From the NCBI RefSeq assembly GCF_022414535.1, contig NZ_JADWYM010000022.1:55334-119333 (forward strand): 64,000 nucleotides of DNA. Direction: 5' to 3'. Source of the DNA: Streptomyces sp. MUM 2J (GTDB lineage Bacteria; Actinomycetota; Actinomycetes; Streptomycetales; Streptomycetaceae). The notes below the pieces were generated by a model. The model searched no databases. It saw only the letters and a program-made list of their open reading frames with translations, and was not told the origin of the DNA. The stretch's first letter is position 1. The number at the start of each line of letters is the position of its first letter. Position numbers and translations under genes: made by a program. Shown piece by piece: positions 35,383-46,134 of the stretch.

Positions 35383-37002
35383 ATGACTAGTCAGACCACC
35401 GTAGGCACGACGGGTCAGGGCGGCGAGTCGCCGTCGGCCCCCTCGGAGCAGCCGCCGGCCTCCGGCCTGCGCGGGCATCCCTGGATCACCCTCATCACGG
35501 TCGCTGTCGGGGTCATGATGGTGGCCCTCGACGGCACCATCGTCGCCATCGCCAACCCCGCCATCGCCAAGGACCTCGGGGCGAGCTGGGCGCAGGTGCA
35601 GTGGATCACCAACGCCTACTTCCTCGCCCTCGCGGTCTCCCTGATCACCGCGGGCAAGCTCGGTGACCGCTTCGGCCACCGCCAGACCTTCCTCGTCGGG
35701 GTGGTCGGCTTCGCCGCCTCCTCGGGCGCCATCGGGCTGTCCCACAGCATCGGGGCGGTCATCACCTTCCGCGTCTTCCAGGGCCTGTTCGGCGCGCTGC
35801 TGATGCCGGCCGCGCTCGGGCTGCTGCGCGCCACCTTCCCGGCCGAGAAGCTCAACATGGCCATCGGCATCTGGGGCATGGTCATCGGCGCGTCCACCGC
35901 CGGCGGCCCGATCCTCGGCGGCGTCCTGGTCGAGCACGTGAACTGGCAGTCGGTGTTCTTCATCAACGTGCCGGTCGGTGCGCTCGCGCTGCTCCTCGGC
36001 GCCTTCATCCTGCTCGACCACCGCGCCGAGAACGCCCCGCGCTCCTTCGACCTGCTCGGCATCGTCCTGCTCTCGGCGGCGATGTTCTGCCTGGTCTGGG
36101 CGCTGATCAAGGCCCCGGACTGGGGCTGGGGGGCGGGACGGACCTGGCTGTTCGTCGCGGCCTCGGTGGTGGGCTTCGGCCTGTTCGCGCTGTGGGAGAC
36201 GAAGGTCGCGGAACCCCTCGTCCCGCTGACCCTCTTCCGCTCGGTCCCGCTCTCGGCGGGCGTCGTCCTGATGATCCTCATGGCCATCGCCTTCATGGGC
36301 GGCCTGTTCTTCGTGACGTTCTACCTCCAGAACGTGCACGGCATGAGCCCGATCGACGCCGGCCTGCACCTGCTGCCGCTCACCGGCATGATGATCGTCG
36401 GCTCCCCGCTCGCGGGTGCGATGATCACCAAGCTGGGCCCGCGCATCCCGCTCGCGGGCGGCATGACCGCCACCGCGGTCGCCATGTACGGCATGTCCAC
36501 GCTGGAGACGGACACCGGCAGCGGCGTGATGTCGCTCTGGTTCGCCCTGCTGGGCCTCGGCCTCGCGCCGGTCATGGTCGGCGCCACGGAGGTCATCGTC
36601 GGCAACGCGCCCATGGAGCTCTCCGGCGTCGCGGGCGGTCTCCAGCAGGCGGCGATGCAGATCGGCGGCAGTCTCGGCACGGCCGTGCTGGGCGCGGTGA
36701 TGGCTTCCAAGGTCGACCGCGACCTGCCGGGCAACTGGGCCGGCGCGGGTCTGCCCCGGCTCACCCCGACCCAGCTGGACCAGACGGCCCAGTACGTCCA
36801 GCAGGGCGCCGCTCCGGTGGCACCGGGCACGCGGCCGGAGACCGCCGCGAAGATCGCGGACGTGGCGCACGAGACGTTCATCTCCGGCATGAGCCTGGCG
36901 TCGTTGGTCGCCGCGGGCGTGGCGGCCGTTGCGGTGCTGGTCGCCTTCCTGACGAAGCGGGGCGAGAACGTGGAGGCGGGCGCGGGCGCGGCGCACGTCT
37001 GA
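35383..37002 (+). CDS. MFS multidrug efflux transporter (DHA2/EmrB-QacA, 14 TM)
   Basis: The 539-residue protein has fourteen predicted membrane segments. Signatures are motif D1-like VALDGTIVAIANPAI in helix 1, motif A GKLGDRFGHRQ after helix 2 and the GPILGGVLVEHVNWQSVFFINVPVG motif C region of helix 5, typical of proton-coupled drug exporters. Long soluble segments are limited to a Ser/Gly/Pro-rich N-terminal 28 residues and the loop before the last helix. It is divergent from its likely TetR repressor. The drug spectrum cannot be inferred. Confidence 0.94.
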   Translation: MTSQTTVGTTGQGGESPSAPSEQPPASGLRGHPWITLITVAVGVMMVALDGTIVAIANPAIAKDLGASWAQVQWITNAYFLALAVSLITAGKLGDRFGHRQTFLVGVVGFAASSGAIGLSHSIGAVITFRVFQGLFGALLMPAALGLLRATFPAEKLNMAIGIWGMVIGASTAGGPILGGVLVEHVNWQSVFFINVPVGALALLLGAFILLDHRAENAPRSFDLLGIVLLSAAMFCLVWALIKAPDWGWGAGRTWLFVAASVVGFGLFALWETKVAEPLVPLTLFRSVPLSAGVVLMILMAIAFMGGLFFVTFYLQNVHGMSPIDAGLHLLPLTGMMIVGSPLAGAMITKLGPRIPLAGGMTATAVAMYGMSTLETDTGSGVMSLWFALLGLGLAPVMVGATEVIVGNAPMELSGVAGGLQQAAMQIGGSLGTAVLGAVMASKVDRDLPGNWAGAGLPRLTPTQLDQTAQYVQQGAAPVAPGTRPETAAKIADVAHETFISGMSLASLVAAGVAAVAVLVAFLTKRGENVEAGAGAAHV

Positions 37003-37123
37003 CGTGCGGTCCGCGTCCCTTGCGGCTGACGTGGCGTCAAGGTAATTCCCTCATCAGGGTGATAACGCTCAAGATCCCTCCCCTCCGGAACGCCGCGCAC
37101 GTCACAGTGGGTCAAGTCCTCCG

Positions 37124-37154
37124 GTACGGAATGTTCCCCAGGCACATTCCGTAC
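37124..37154. repeat. Inverted repeat GTACGGAATGT with 9-nt loop
   Basis: The left arm (37124-37134) and right arm (37144-37154) are perfect complements; the right arm runs into the tandem TTCCGTACGG array. Confidence 0.8.
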
Positions 37155-37188
37155 GGCTCGTTCCGTACGGCCGGTTCCGTACGGCTCG
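37147..37188. repeat. Three tandem 14-bp units TTCCGTACGG-(CTCG/CCGG/CTCG)
   Basis: Exact units start at 37147, 37161 and 37175; only the last four bases vary in the middle unit. Each contains the 8-bp palindrome CCGTACGG. A partial copy in the opposite orientation precedes them. Confidence 0.92.
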
Positions 37189-37225
37189 TGGCGCTACGGC
37201 CACCGTGCGACGCGGAGGGCGCCCG

Positions 37226-37266
37226 GGCCCCGGCGCGCTGCCGGAGGGGGACAGCGCGCCGGGGCC
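37226..37266. terminator. Bidirectional terminator between MFS and channel genes
   Basis: A 15-bp perfect stem (GGCCCCGGCGCGCTG and complement) with an 11-nt purine-rich loop lies between two convergent genes. Confidence 0.88.
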
Positions 37267-37392
37267 GCCGGCAGGGGCCGCCGCGGGCGAGGTGCGGGGC
37301 CTGCGCCACCGGGGACCGGTCGCCCGCGCAACGCCCCCGACCCGGAGGAGCCGACGACGGCGGCTGCCGGACAGGGAGCGTGCGGGCGCCCC

Positions 37393-38157
37393 TCAGGGGA
37401 CCCGGTCCTCCGCGGCCGGCTCCGGCAGGGCCACCGCACCGGACAGCGCCGCGACCTCGGCCCGCAGGGCCCGCACCTCCTCCGTCAGCGCCTCGATCGC
37501 CTGTGTCTGGCGCCGCTCCTCCACGTCGTCCTTCTCGAAGCGCGCGATGAACCACGCCGCGATGTTCGCCGTCACCACACCCAGCAGGGCGATCCCGGAG
37601 AGCATCAGCCCCACGGCCAGCATCCGCCCCAGCCCGGTCGTCGGGGCGTGATCCCCGTATCCGACGGTCGTCATCGTCGTGAACGACCACCACACGGCGT
37701 CACCCAGCGTCCGGATGTTCCCGTTCGGGGAGTCCCGCTCCACCGACAGCACGGCCAGCGACCCGAACATCAGCAGACCGACGACCGACCCGGCGACATA
37801 CGTCGTCAGCCGGATCTGCGAGGCCATCCGCGCCCGCCGCCCCACCAGCATCAGCGTCGCGACCAGGCGCAGCAGCCGCAGCGGCTGGAGCAGCGGCAGC
37901 ACCACCGCACACAGGTCCATCCAGTGGGTCCGCACGAACGCCAGCCGCCGCCGGGTCAACGACAGCCGCACCACGTAGTCCGCGGCGAACGCCCCCCACA
38001 CCACCCACTCCGTCGCCGTGCAGAAGACCGTCAGCGACCTGCTCGCCGAGCCGTCCACGATCGGCACGCCGTACGCCAGGGCGAACAGCACGGCCAGCAC
38101 GAGCAACGGCCGCTGGGTACGCAGCTCCCAGCGGGCCTGCGCCGTAAGTTCCTTCAT
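37393..38157 (-). CDS. Voltage-gated-type potassium channel
   Basis: The 254-residue protein has about six membrane helices. The pore loop carries the K+ selectivity filter in FTTMTTVGYGDHAP, followed by the inner helix MLAVGLMLSGIALLGVVTANIAAWFI. A weakly charged S4-like segment lies before it (LLQPLRLLRLVATLMLVGRRARM). The C-terminal region (about residues 205-245) is a coiled coil (EKDDVEERRQTQAIEALTEEVRALRAEVAAL), likely a tetramerisation element. ATG 38157 is chosen, with 38166 nearby; a longer start at 38214 is unlikely. Its physiological role is unknown. Confidence 0.92.
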   Translation of the reverse strand: MKELTAQARWELRTQRPLLVLAVLFALAYGVPIVDGSASRSLTVFCTATEWVVWGAFAADYVVRLSLTRRRLAFVRTHWMDLCAVVLPLLQPLRLLRLVATLMLVGRRARMASQIRLTTYVAGSVVGLLMFGSLAVLSVERDSPNGNIRTLGDAVWWSFTTMTTVGYGDHAPTTGLGRMLAVGLMLSGIALLGVVTANIAAWFIARFEKDDVEERRQTQAIEALTEEVRALRAEVAALSGAVALPEPAAEDRVP

Positions 38158-38321
38158 GCCCCGCATCGTAAAGAACAGGTAAGAGTGGCGGGCCCGCAAG
38201 CCCACCGCCCTCACCCCGGCGCATCGTGGCGCGCGGGTCCGGGTGCCGCGTCAGGACCCGCGCTGGCCGGGCCCGCGCCGCCGAACCGGCGCGGCGTCCC
38301 GCAGCGGCGCGCCGTCCGGTG

Positions 38322-38356
38322 CCGCCGGCCACCGCGTCACCGCGGCGGGCCGGCGG
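38322..38356. terminator. Possible terminator downstream of aceE
   Basis: A 9-bp stem CCGCCGGCC / GGCCGGCGG with a 17-nt loop lies 29 bp past the aceE stop; a second 8-bp hairpin lies at 38273-38294. Loops and GC context make this less certain than others. Confidence 0.5.
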
Positions 38357-38384
38357 TCCGGCGCGGCGTTCCCCGCTCCGTAAC

Positions 38385-41132
<2,748 letters not shown>

Positions 41133-41504
41133 GCTGTTCCTTACCTGTCGGAGGGCGATTGGGCAGGGCGGCCGCAGACGGCTTTGCCGCTGCTCCCCAT
41201 CGTGTACCTCGGGGCCGCAATCGTCATCTCTACCGCCGGGTATCCGTGGAAGGTTCCCCGTCCCGCAAACCGGGCAGAAAGGTGTGGTGTACGTCACTAT
41301 GTCCGAGGGGCGGCATGGCTGCAGTTGCGGCGACACGGCCGGGATCGTCACCGTTTCGGCGGTCTGAACCGCCGGGTACTTGCGCGATCCGCCCCGCCCG
41401 TGTGGACTACGCCCAATGCTTCGCGCACGCGCGAGGCTGAGATTCCCCGAGCCCGGAGAGGGCCGGGGGTGCACCCGACCGAAGACATGATCAGGAGGCA
41501 ACCC
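41133..41504. other. Divergent promoter region of aceE and the DUF3052 gene
   Basis: These 372 bp hold no supported gene; frames here are only extensions of flanking or opposite-strand reading. A relatively AT-rich patch around 41280-41310 may hold the aceE promoter, but I could not fix -35/-10 elements. Confidence 0.4.
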
Positions 41505-41942
41505 GTGAGCGCGACCGCGGACCACGCGGAGGAGCGGACGAACCCTGCCGGCAGGCTGGGGTTCCAGCCCGGGCAGGTGGTCCAGGAGATCGGCTACGAC
41601 GACGACGTCGACCAGGAGCTCCGCCAGGCCATCGAGGAAGCCGTCGAGGGCGACCTGATGGACGAGGACTACGACGACGTGGCCGACGCCGTGGTGCTGT
41701 GGTTCCGTGACGACGACGGTGACCTGACGGATGCGCTGGTGGATGCCACCACGTACATCGAAGAGGGCGGCGCGATCCTGCTCCTCACACCGAAGACCGG
41801 CCGTTCGGGGTACGTGGAGCCGAGTGACATCTCGGAAGCCGCGACGACCGCCGGACTCACGGCGTCCAAGAGCGTCAGCGTGGGCAAGGACTGGAGCGGC
41901 AGCAGGCTGGCGACCCCCAAGGCGGCCAAGTCCAAGCGCTGA
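41505..41942 (+). CDS. DUF3052 family protein
   Basis: The 145-residue acidic cytoplasmic protein starts at the GTG at 41505 with AGGAGG shortly upstream. It matches the actinobacterial DUF3052 family: GFQPGQVVQEIGYDDDVDQ, DYDDVADAVVLWFRDDDGDL, LLLTPKTGRSGYVEPSDISEAA and a C-terminal Lys/Ser-rich end. The function is unknown. It is divergent from aceE, a neighbourhood common in streptomycetes, and is followed by a terminator before the peroxiredoxin gene. Confidence 0.9.
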   Translation: MSATADHAEERTNPAGRLGFQPGQVVQEIGYDDDVDQELRQAIEEAVEGDLMDEDYDDVADAVVLWFRDDDGDLTDALVDATTYIEEGGAILLLTPKTGRSGYVEPSDISEAATTAGLTASKSVSVGKDWSGSRLATPKAAKSKR

Positions 41943-42002
41943 CGCTCCGCCCCGGGCGGGCGGCGGGCGCGACCGGAGGGGCCCCGCCCCCCGGACGGCG
42001 TC

Positions 42003-42032
42003 CGGACGGGCCGGCGCGTGCCGGCCCGTCCG
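42003..42032. terminator. Terminator after the DUF3052 gene
   Basis: A 13-bp perfect stem (CGGACGGGCCGGC and complement) with a GCGT loop lies 61 bp beyond the stop. Confidence 0.88.
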
Positions 42033-42107
42033 CGGGTCCCGCTCGCCTCTGCGTAGGCTGTTCCCCGGTTTCCCACCCGAACAGCCCACGAAGGGACATC
42101 CACCACG

Positions 42108-42566
42108 ATGGCCATCCAGGTCGGCGACAAGGCCCCCGAATTCGAGCTCAAGGACAACCACGGTGCCACCGTCAGGCTGTCCGACTTCCGCGGCAGCAGG
42201 AACGTCGTCCTTCTCTTCTACCCCTTCGCCTTCACCGGCGTGTGCACCGGCGAGCTGTGCGAGGTGCGGGACAACCTCCCGCGGTTCTCCGACCGCGACA
42301 CGCAGGTCCTCGCCGTCTCCAACGACTCCATCCACACCCTGCGCGTCTTCGCGGAGCAGGAGGGGTTGGACTACCCGCTGCTCAGCGACTTCTGGCCGCA
42401 CGGCGAGGTCTCCCGCGCCTACGGCGTCTTCGCCGAGGACAAGGGGTGCGCCGTGCGCGGCACCTTCGTGATCGACAAGGAGGGCGTGGTCCGCTGGACC
42501 GTCGTCAACGAGCTGCCCGACGCCCGTGACCTGAACGACTACGTCAAGGCGCTCGACACCCTGTGA
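42108..42566 (+). CDS. Peroxiredoxin (AhpE/BCP-type AhpC-TSA family)
   Basis: The 152-residue thioredoxin-fold peroxidase has its peroxidatic Cys in FYPFAFTGVCTGELC (PxxxTxxC motif). A second Cys lies four residues later and a third in EDKGCAVRGTFVID; which one resolves the sulfenate is not clear. It resembles mycobacterial AhpE and reduces H2O2 or organic peroxides in the cytoplasm. The ATG is preceded by AAGGGA. It stands alone between DUF3052 and the Ter island. Confidence 0.93.
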   Translation: MAIQVGDKAPEFELKDNHGATVRLSDFRGSRNVVLLFYPFAFTGVCTGELCEVRDNLPRFSDRDTQVLAVSNDSIHTLRVFAEQEGLDYPLLSDFWPHGEVSRAYGVFAEDKGCAVRGTFVIDKEGVVRWTVVNELPDARDLNDYVKALDTL

Positions 42567-42678
42567 TTGTCCGGCCCCCGGGACTGCGGGGTGCGGGAAC
42601 CCGTCACTAGGATCGTTTCGTTGATCCGATGTCACAGCTCGACGGGGCTCCCCGCCCCAGGACACCAATGGAGGACCC

Positions 42679-43254
42679 GTGGGAGTCAGCCTCAGCAAGG
42701 GCGGCAACGTATCGCTGACGAAGGAGGCCCCCGGCCTGACCGCGGTCAACGTCGGTCTGGGGTGGGACGTGCGCACCACGACCGGCACGGACTTCGACCT
42801 GGACGCCAGCGCGCTGCTGCTGAACACCACCGGCAAGGTCGTCAGCGACCAGCACTTCGTCTTCTTCAACAACCTCAAGAGCCCCGACGGCTCGGTCGAG
42901 CACACCGGTGACAACATCACCGGTGAGGGCGAGGGCGACGACGAGTTGATCAAGGTCAATCTCGCGAGCGTCCCGGCCGACATCGACAAGATCGTCTTCC
43001 CGGTCTCGATCTACGACGCCGAGAACCGCCAGCAGTCCTTCGGCCAGGTGCGCAACGCGTTCATCCGCGTGGTCAACCAGGCCAACCAGCAGGAGATCGC
43101 CCGCTACGACCTGAGCGAGGACGCCTCCACCGAGACCGCCATGGTCTTCGGCGAGCTGTACCGGCACGGCGCGGAGTGGAAGTTCCGCGCCATCGGCCAG
43201 GGCTACGCCTCCGGTCTGCGCGGCATCGCGCAGGACTTCGGCGTGAACGTCTGA
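42679..43254 (+). CDS. terD: TerD family stress protein 1
   Basis: The 191-residue protein is a full-length TerD domain. It begins MGVSLSKGGNVSLTKEAPGL and contains LGWDVRTTTGTDFDLDASALLL, with the paired acidic ligands that bind Ca2+ in this family, NLKSPDGSVEHTGDNITGEGEGDDE and the C-terminal GQGYASGLRGIAQDFGVNV. TerD proteins are cytoplasmic or membrane-associated metal-binding beta sandwiches of the Ter stress response; in Streptomyces they affect growth and differentiation. The start is a GTG at 42679 with GGAGG 6 bp upstream. It is the first gene of the Ter island and a paralogue of the next gene. Confidence 0.95.
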   Translation: MGVSLSKGGNVSLTKEAPGLTAVNVGLGWDVRTTTGTDFDLDASALLLNTTGKVVSDQHFVFFNNLKSPDGSVEHTGDNITGEGEGDDELIKVNLASVPADIDKIVFPVSIYDAENRQQSFGQVRNAFIRVVNQANQQEIARYDLSEDASTETAMVFGELYRHGAEWKFRAIGQGYASGLRGIAQDFGVNV

Positions 43255-43355
43255 GCCACGCCGCAGCGTCTCACCGTCCGGCGTCGCACGGTTTGCGTGC
43301 GGCGCCGGACGCGCAGGACCAGCACCAGAACACCGTTTCGGGGAGGGACAGCAGT

Positions 43356-43934
43356 ATGGGTGTCACGCTCGCCAAGGGAGGAAACGTCTCCCTGTCCAAG
43401 GCCGCGCCGAATCTCACCCAGGTGATGATCGGGCTCGGCTGGGACGCACGCTCCACCACCGGGGCCCCCTTCGACCTCGACGCCAGCGCGCTCCTCCTCG
43501 GGAGCGGCAACCGCGTCCTGGGTGACGAGTGGTTCGTCTTCTACAACCAGCTCAAGAGCCCCGACGGCTCGGTGGAGCACACCGGTGACAACCTCACCGG
43601 CGAGGGTGAGGGCGACGACGAGTCCATCCTCGTCGACCTGGCCAAGGTGCCGCCCCAGTGCGAGAAGATCGTCTTCCCGGTCTCGATCCACATGGCCGAC
43701 GAGCGTGGCCAGACCTTCGGCCAGGTCAGCAACGCCTTCATCCGCGTGGTCAACCAGGCCGACGGCCAGGAGCTCGCGCGCTACGACCTCAGTGAGGACG
43801 CCTCCGGCGAGACGGCCATGATCTTCGGCGAGGTCTACCGCTACCAGGGCGAGTGGAAGTTCCGCGCGGTGGGCCAGGGGTACGCGTCCGGGCTGCGGGG
43901 CATCGCCCTGGACTTCGGGGTAAACATCTCGTAA
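43356..43934 (+). CDS. terD: TerD family stress protein 2
   Basis: The 192-residue protein is a close paralogue of the preceding TerD, sharing the GWDxRxTTGxxFDLDASALLL Ca2+-binding stretch and SPDGSVEHTGDN; the two diverge mainly around residues 85-125. They probably arose by tandem duplication. The ATG at 43356 has GGGAGGGA about 10 bp upstream. The 101-bp gap from the first copy has no terminator, so one transcript may carry both; a hairpin follows this gene. Confidence 0.95.
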   Translation: MGVTLAKGGNVSLSKAAPNLTQVMIGLGWDARSTTGAPFDLDASALLLGSGNRVLGDEWFVFYNQLKSPDGSVEHTGDNLTGEGEGDDESILVDLAKVPPQCEKIVFPVSIHMADERGQTFGQVSNAFIRVVNQADGQELARYDLSEDASGETAMIFGEVYRYQGEWKFRAVGQGYASGLRGIALDFGVNIS

Positions 43935-43990
43935 AGAGCCACCCCGTCCGCTCCCCCCGCGCTGATCGCCCGTGTCGCACCGGCAGCGGG

Positions 43991-44018
43991 CCGCCGGACC
44001 GGCCTCCCGGTCCGGCGG
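43991..44018. terminator. Hairpin after the second terD
   Basis: A 12-bp perfect stem CCGCCGGACCGG with a CCTC loop lies 57 bp after the stop. Confidence 0.8.
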
Positions 44019-44081
44019 GCCTCACCGTAGACTCTCCTCGCAACGTCAACATCGAGTAAAGCCGAGTGCGGCGCGGGGGAG

Positions 44082-44118
44082 ACCCTCCCCCAGACTCCGT
44101 CTGGGAGGGACCCCCGAC
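44082..44118. repeat. Extragenic palindrome (Streptomyces-type) in the DUF475 leader
   Basis: CCCTCCCCCAGAC and GTCTGGGAGGG pair around TCC with one bulged C, flanked by GGGGGA and ACCCCCG. From memory this is a frequently repeated intergenic palindrome in Streptomyces genomes. It sits 20-55 bp before the DUF475 start. Confidence 0.65.
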
Positions 44119-44135
44119 ACAGGATTGGGTAGCCA

Positions 44136-45284
44136 GTGCTTCTGAAAACCTTCGGCTGGTCGTTCGCGGTCACCGCGCTCGGCCTGGTCGCAGCGGTCTT
44201 CTACGGGGGGTGGGAAGCCTTCGGCATCGTGGCGATCCTCTCCATCCTCGAGATCTCGCTGTCGTTCGACAACGCGGTGGTCAACGCCGGAATCCTGAAG
44301 AAGATGAACGTCTTCTGGCAGAAGATCTTCCTCACGGTGGGCGTCCTCATCGCGGTCTTCGGCATGCGGCTGGTCTTCCCCGTCGTCATCGTCGCGATCA
44401 GCGCCAAGATGGGCCCCATCGAGGCCGTCGACCTAGCGCTCAACAACAAGGACCGCTACCAGGAACTGGTCACCGACGCGCACCCCGCGATCGCGGCCTT
44501 CGGCGGCATGTTCCTGCTCATGATCTTCCTCGACTTCATCTTCGAGGACCGGGACATCCAGTGGCTGCGCTGGATCGAGCGGCCCCTGGCCAAGCTCGGC
44601 AAGGTCGACATGCTGTCGGTCTGCATCGCGCTGATCGTCCTGCTGATCACCTCCTTCACCTTCGCCACCCAGGCCCACCAGCACGGCGGCGTCCACGTCG
44701 ACAAGGCCCAGACGGTGCTCATCGCCGGCATCGCCGGCCTGATCACCTACATGGTCGTCGGCGGGCTCTCCGGTTACTTCGAGGACAGGCTGGAGGAGGA
44801 CGAGGAACGGGAGCACGAGGAGGAGGAAGAAGCCGCCCGCACCGGAAGACCGCGCTCCGCGGTCAAGCTGGCCGGCCAGGCCGCGTTCTTCATGTTCCTC
44901 TACCTGGAGGTCCTGGACGCGTCCTTCTCCTTCGACGGCGTGATCGGCGCCTTCGCCATCACCAACGACATCGTCCTGATGGCGCTCGGCCTCGGTATCG
45001 GCGCGATGTACGTCCGTTCGCTCACGGTGTACCTGGTGCGCCAGGGCACCCTCGACGACTACGTCTACCTGGAGCACGGCGCCCACTACGCCATCGGCGC
45101 CCTCGCGGTCATCCTCATGGTCACCATCCAGTACGAGATCAACGAGGTCATCACCGGTCTCGTCGGCGTCGTCCTGATCGCCTGGTCCTTCTGGTCCTCC
45201 GTGCGCCGCAACCGCGCCCTGGAGGGTTCGGAGGGAAAAGCGGAGGGCTCGGACGAGAAGGCTGAGGTCTCGTCCGGAGTGTGA
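44136..45284 (+). CDS. DUF475 / TerC-superfamily integral membrane protein
   Basis: The 382-residue protein has about nine membrane helices. The signature acidic-in-membrane motifs are ILEISLSFDNAVVNAGIL in helix 2 and EVLDASFSFDGVIGAFAITND in the second half, giving the FDN/FDG pair of the TerC-like superfamily, probably a metal (Mn2+-type) transport or sensing path. A cytosolic linker around residue 220-240 is nearly all Glu/Asp (RLEEDEEREHEEEEEAA). The start is a GTG at 44136. Its place between terD copies and a terA-like gene makes it the membrane arm of the Ter system here. No Mn riboswitch is seen upstream. Confidence 0.92.
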   Translation: MLLKTFGWSFAVTALGLVAAVFYGGWEAFGIVAILSILEISLSFDNAVVNAGILKKMNVFWQKIFLTVGVLIAVFGMRLVFPVVIVAISAKMGPIEAVDLALNNKDRYQELVTDAHPAIAAFGGMFLLMIFLDFIFEDRDIQWLRWIERPLAKLGKVDMLSVCIALIVLLITSFTFATQAHQHGGVHVDKAQTVLIAGIAGLITYMVVGGLSGYFEDRLEEDEEREHEEEEEAARTGRPRSAVKLAGQAAFFMFLYLEVLDASFSFDGVIGAFAITNDIVLMALGLGIGAMYVRSLTVYLVRQGTLDDYVYLEHGAHYAIGALAVILMVTIQYEINEVITGLVGVVLIAWSFWSSVRRNRALEGSEGKAEGSDEKAEVSSGV

Positions 45285-45313
45285 CCGCATCCCGGTTGAG
45301 GGAACGCTTCGGT

Positions 45314-45366
45314 GCGGGGCGGCCGTGAGGGAGGACGTGTCCTTCCGGCCGCCCCGCCGGTCTTTT
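45314..45366. terminator. Canonical terminator with T-tract between DUF475 and terA-like genes
   Basis: A 12-bp outer stem (GCGGGGCGGCCG and complement), an inner AGGAC/GTCCT stem and a following TCTTTT tract. Unusually for Streptomyces it includes a T run. Confidence 0.85.
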
Positions 45367-45390
45367 CGACAACTGCACCTGGGGGCGGGA

Positions 45391-46134
45391 ATGGGCATCT
45401 TCGACGGGCTGCTGGGCGGGCGCTCGGCCGACTTCGACTCGGGCAGCGCGGCCACCAACTCCATCGAGCTGACCAAACGGCACCGTACGGTCTCCCTCAC
45501 CAAACAGGGCGCCGCCACGGGCCACCTGCGCATCAACCTGACCTGGCGGATGCGCACCTCCGACATCGGCGGCATGCAGCGCGAGAGCCTGCTGCGCCAC
45601 CCCTTCAAGGCGCTCAAGCCACCGGAGGTCGTCGGCCACAGCCAGAGCATGGTCAACGTCGACCTGGACCTGGGCTGCCTGTACGAGCTGGCCGACGGCA
45701 CCAAGGGCGTCGTCCAGCCGCTCGGCAACCTCCTCGGCGACGTCAACGCGCCGCCCTACGTCAAGCTCAGCGGGGACGACCGGTTCGGCTCCGCGTCCGG
45801 CGAGACGATCTACGTCAACCTCGACCACCGCGAGAAGATCAAACGGCTGCTGGTCTTCGTCTACATCTACGACCAGACCCCGGCCTTCGACCGCACGCAG
45901 GCCATCGTCACCCTCTACCCCAGCAACGGGCCCCGCATCGAGATCGGCCTCGACGAGCGGCACCCGCAGGCCCGCTCCTGCGCCGTCGTACTGATCGAGA
46001 ACGTCAAGGACGAACTGATCGTGCGTCGCGAGGTGACGTTCGTCTACGGCTTCCAGGCCGAACTGGACCGCCTCTACGGGTGGGGCCTGCAGTGGGGCCG
46101 GGGGTACAAGAACCAGGCCGCTAGCGCCCGATGA
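45391..46134 (+). CDS. TerA-like tellurium resistance/stress protein
   Basis: The 247-residue protein shows the Ter beta-sandwich pattern in variant form: LTKQGAATGHLRINLTWRMR, MVNVDLDLGCLYELADGTKGVVQPLGN and DDRFGSASGETIYVNLDHREKIKRLLVFVYIYD, with the C-terminal REVTFVYGFQAELDRLYGWGLQWGRGYK region matching TerA. An N-terminal 25 residues precede the domain. ATG 45391 is separated from DUF475 by a terminator, so it may have its own promoter. Its last 14 bp overlap the 3' end of the convergent TerD-like gene. Confidence 0.88.
   Translation: MGIFDGLLGGRSADFDSGSAATNSIELTKRHRTVSLTKQGAATGHLRINLTWRMRTSDIGGMQRESLLRHPFKALKPPEVVGHSQSMVNVDLDLGCLYELADGTKGVVQPLGNLLGDVNAPPYVKLSGDDRFGSASGETIYVNLDHREKIKRLLVFVYIYDQTPAFDRTQAIVTLYPSNGPRIEIGLDERHPQARSCAVVLIENVKDELIVRREVTFVYGFQAELDRLYGWGLQWGRGYKNQAASAR

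Larger units (their letters stand above)
37003..37392. other. Convergent intergenic region with repeats and a terminator
   Basis: These 390 bp between the MFS and channel genes hold no supported gene. They contain a TGACG-TGG-CGTCA dyad (37027-37039), a 9-nt-loop inverted repeat (37124-37154), a 14-bp tandem array (37147-37188) and a long terminator hairpin (37226-37266). Confidence 0.6.

Noticed and set aside
41133..42989. Extended N-terminus of the aceE reading frame
   Set aside because: The frame stays open for 619 extra codons but crosses the divergent DUF3052, peroxiredoxin and first terD genes. The GTG at 41132 has a ribosome site and the normal AceE length.
44030..44135. Mn riboswitch upstream of the TerC-like DUF475 gene
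   Set aside because: yybP-ykoY elements often precede TerC-like genes, but GGGGAGTAGC and the GAGACC core are absent here; only an extragenic palindrome is present.
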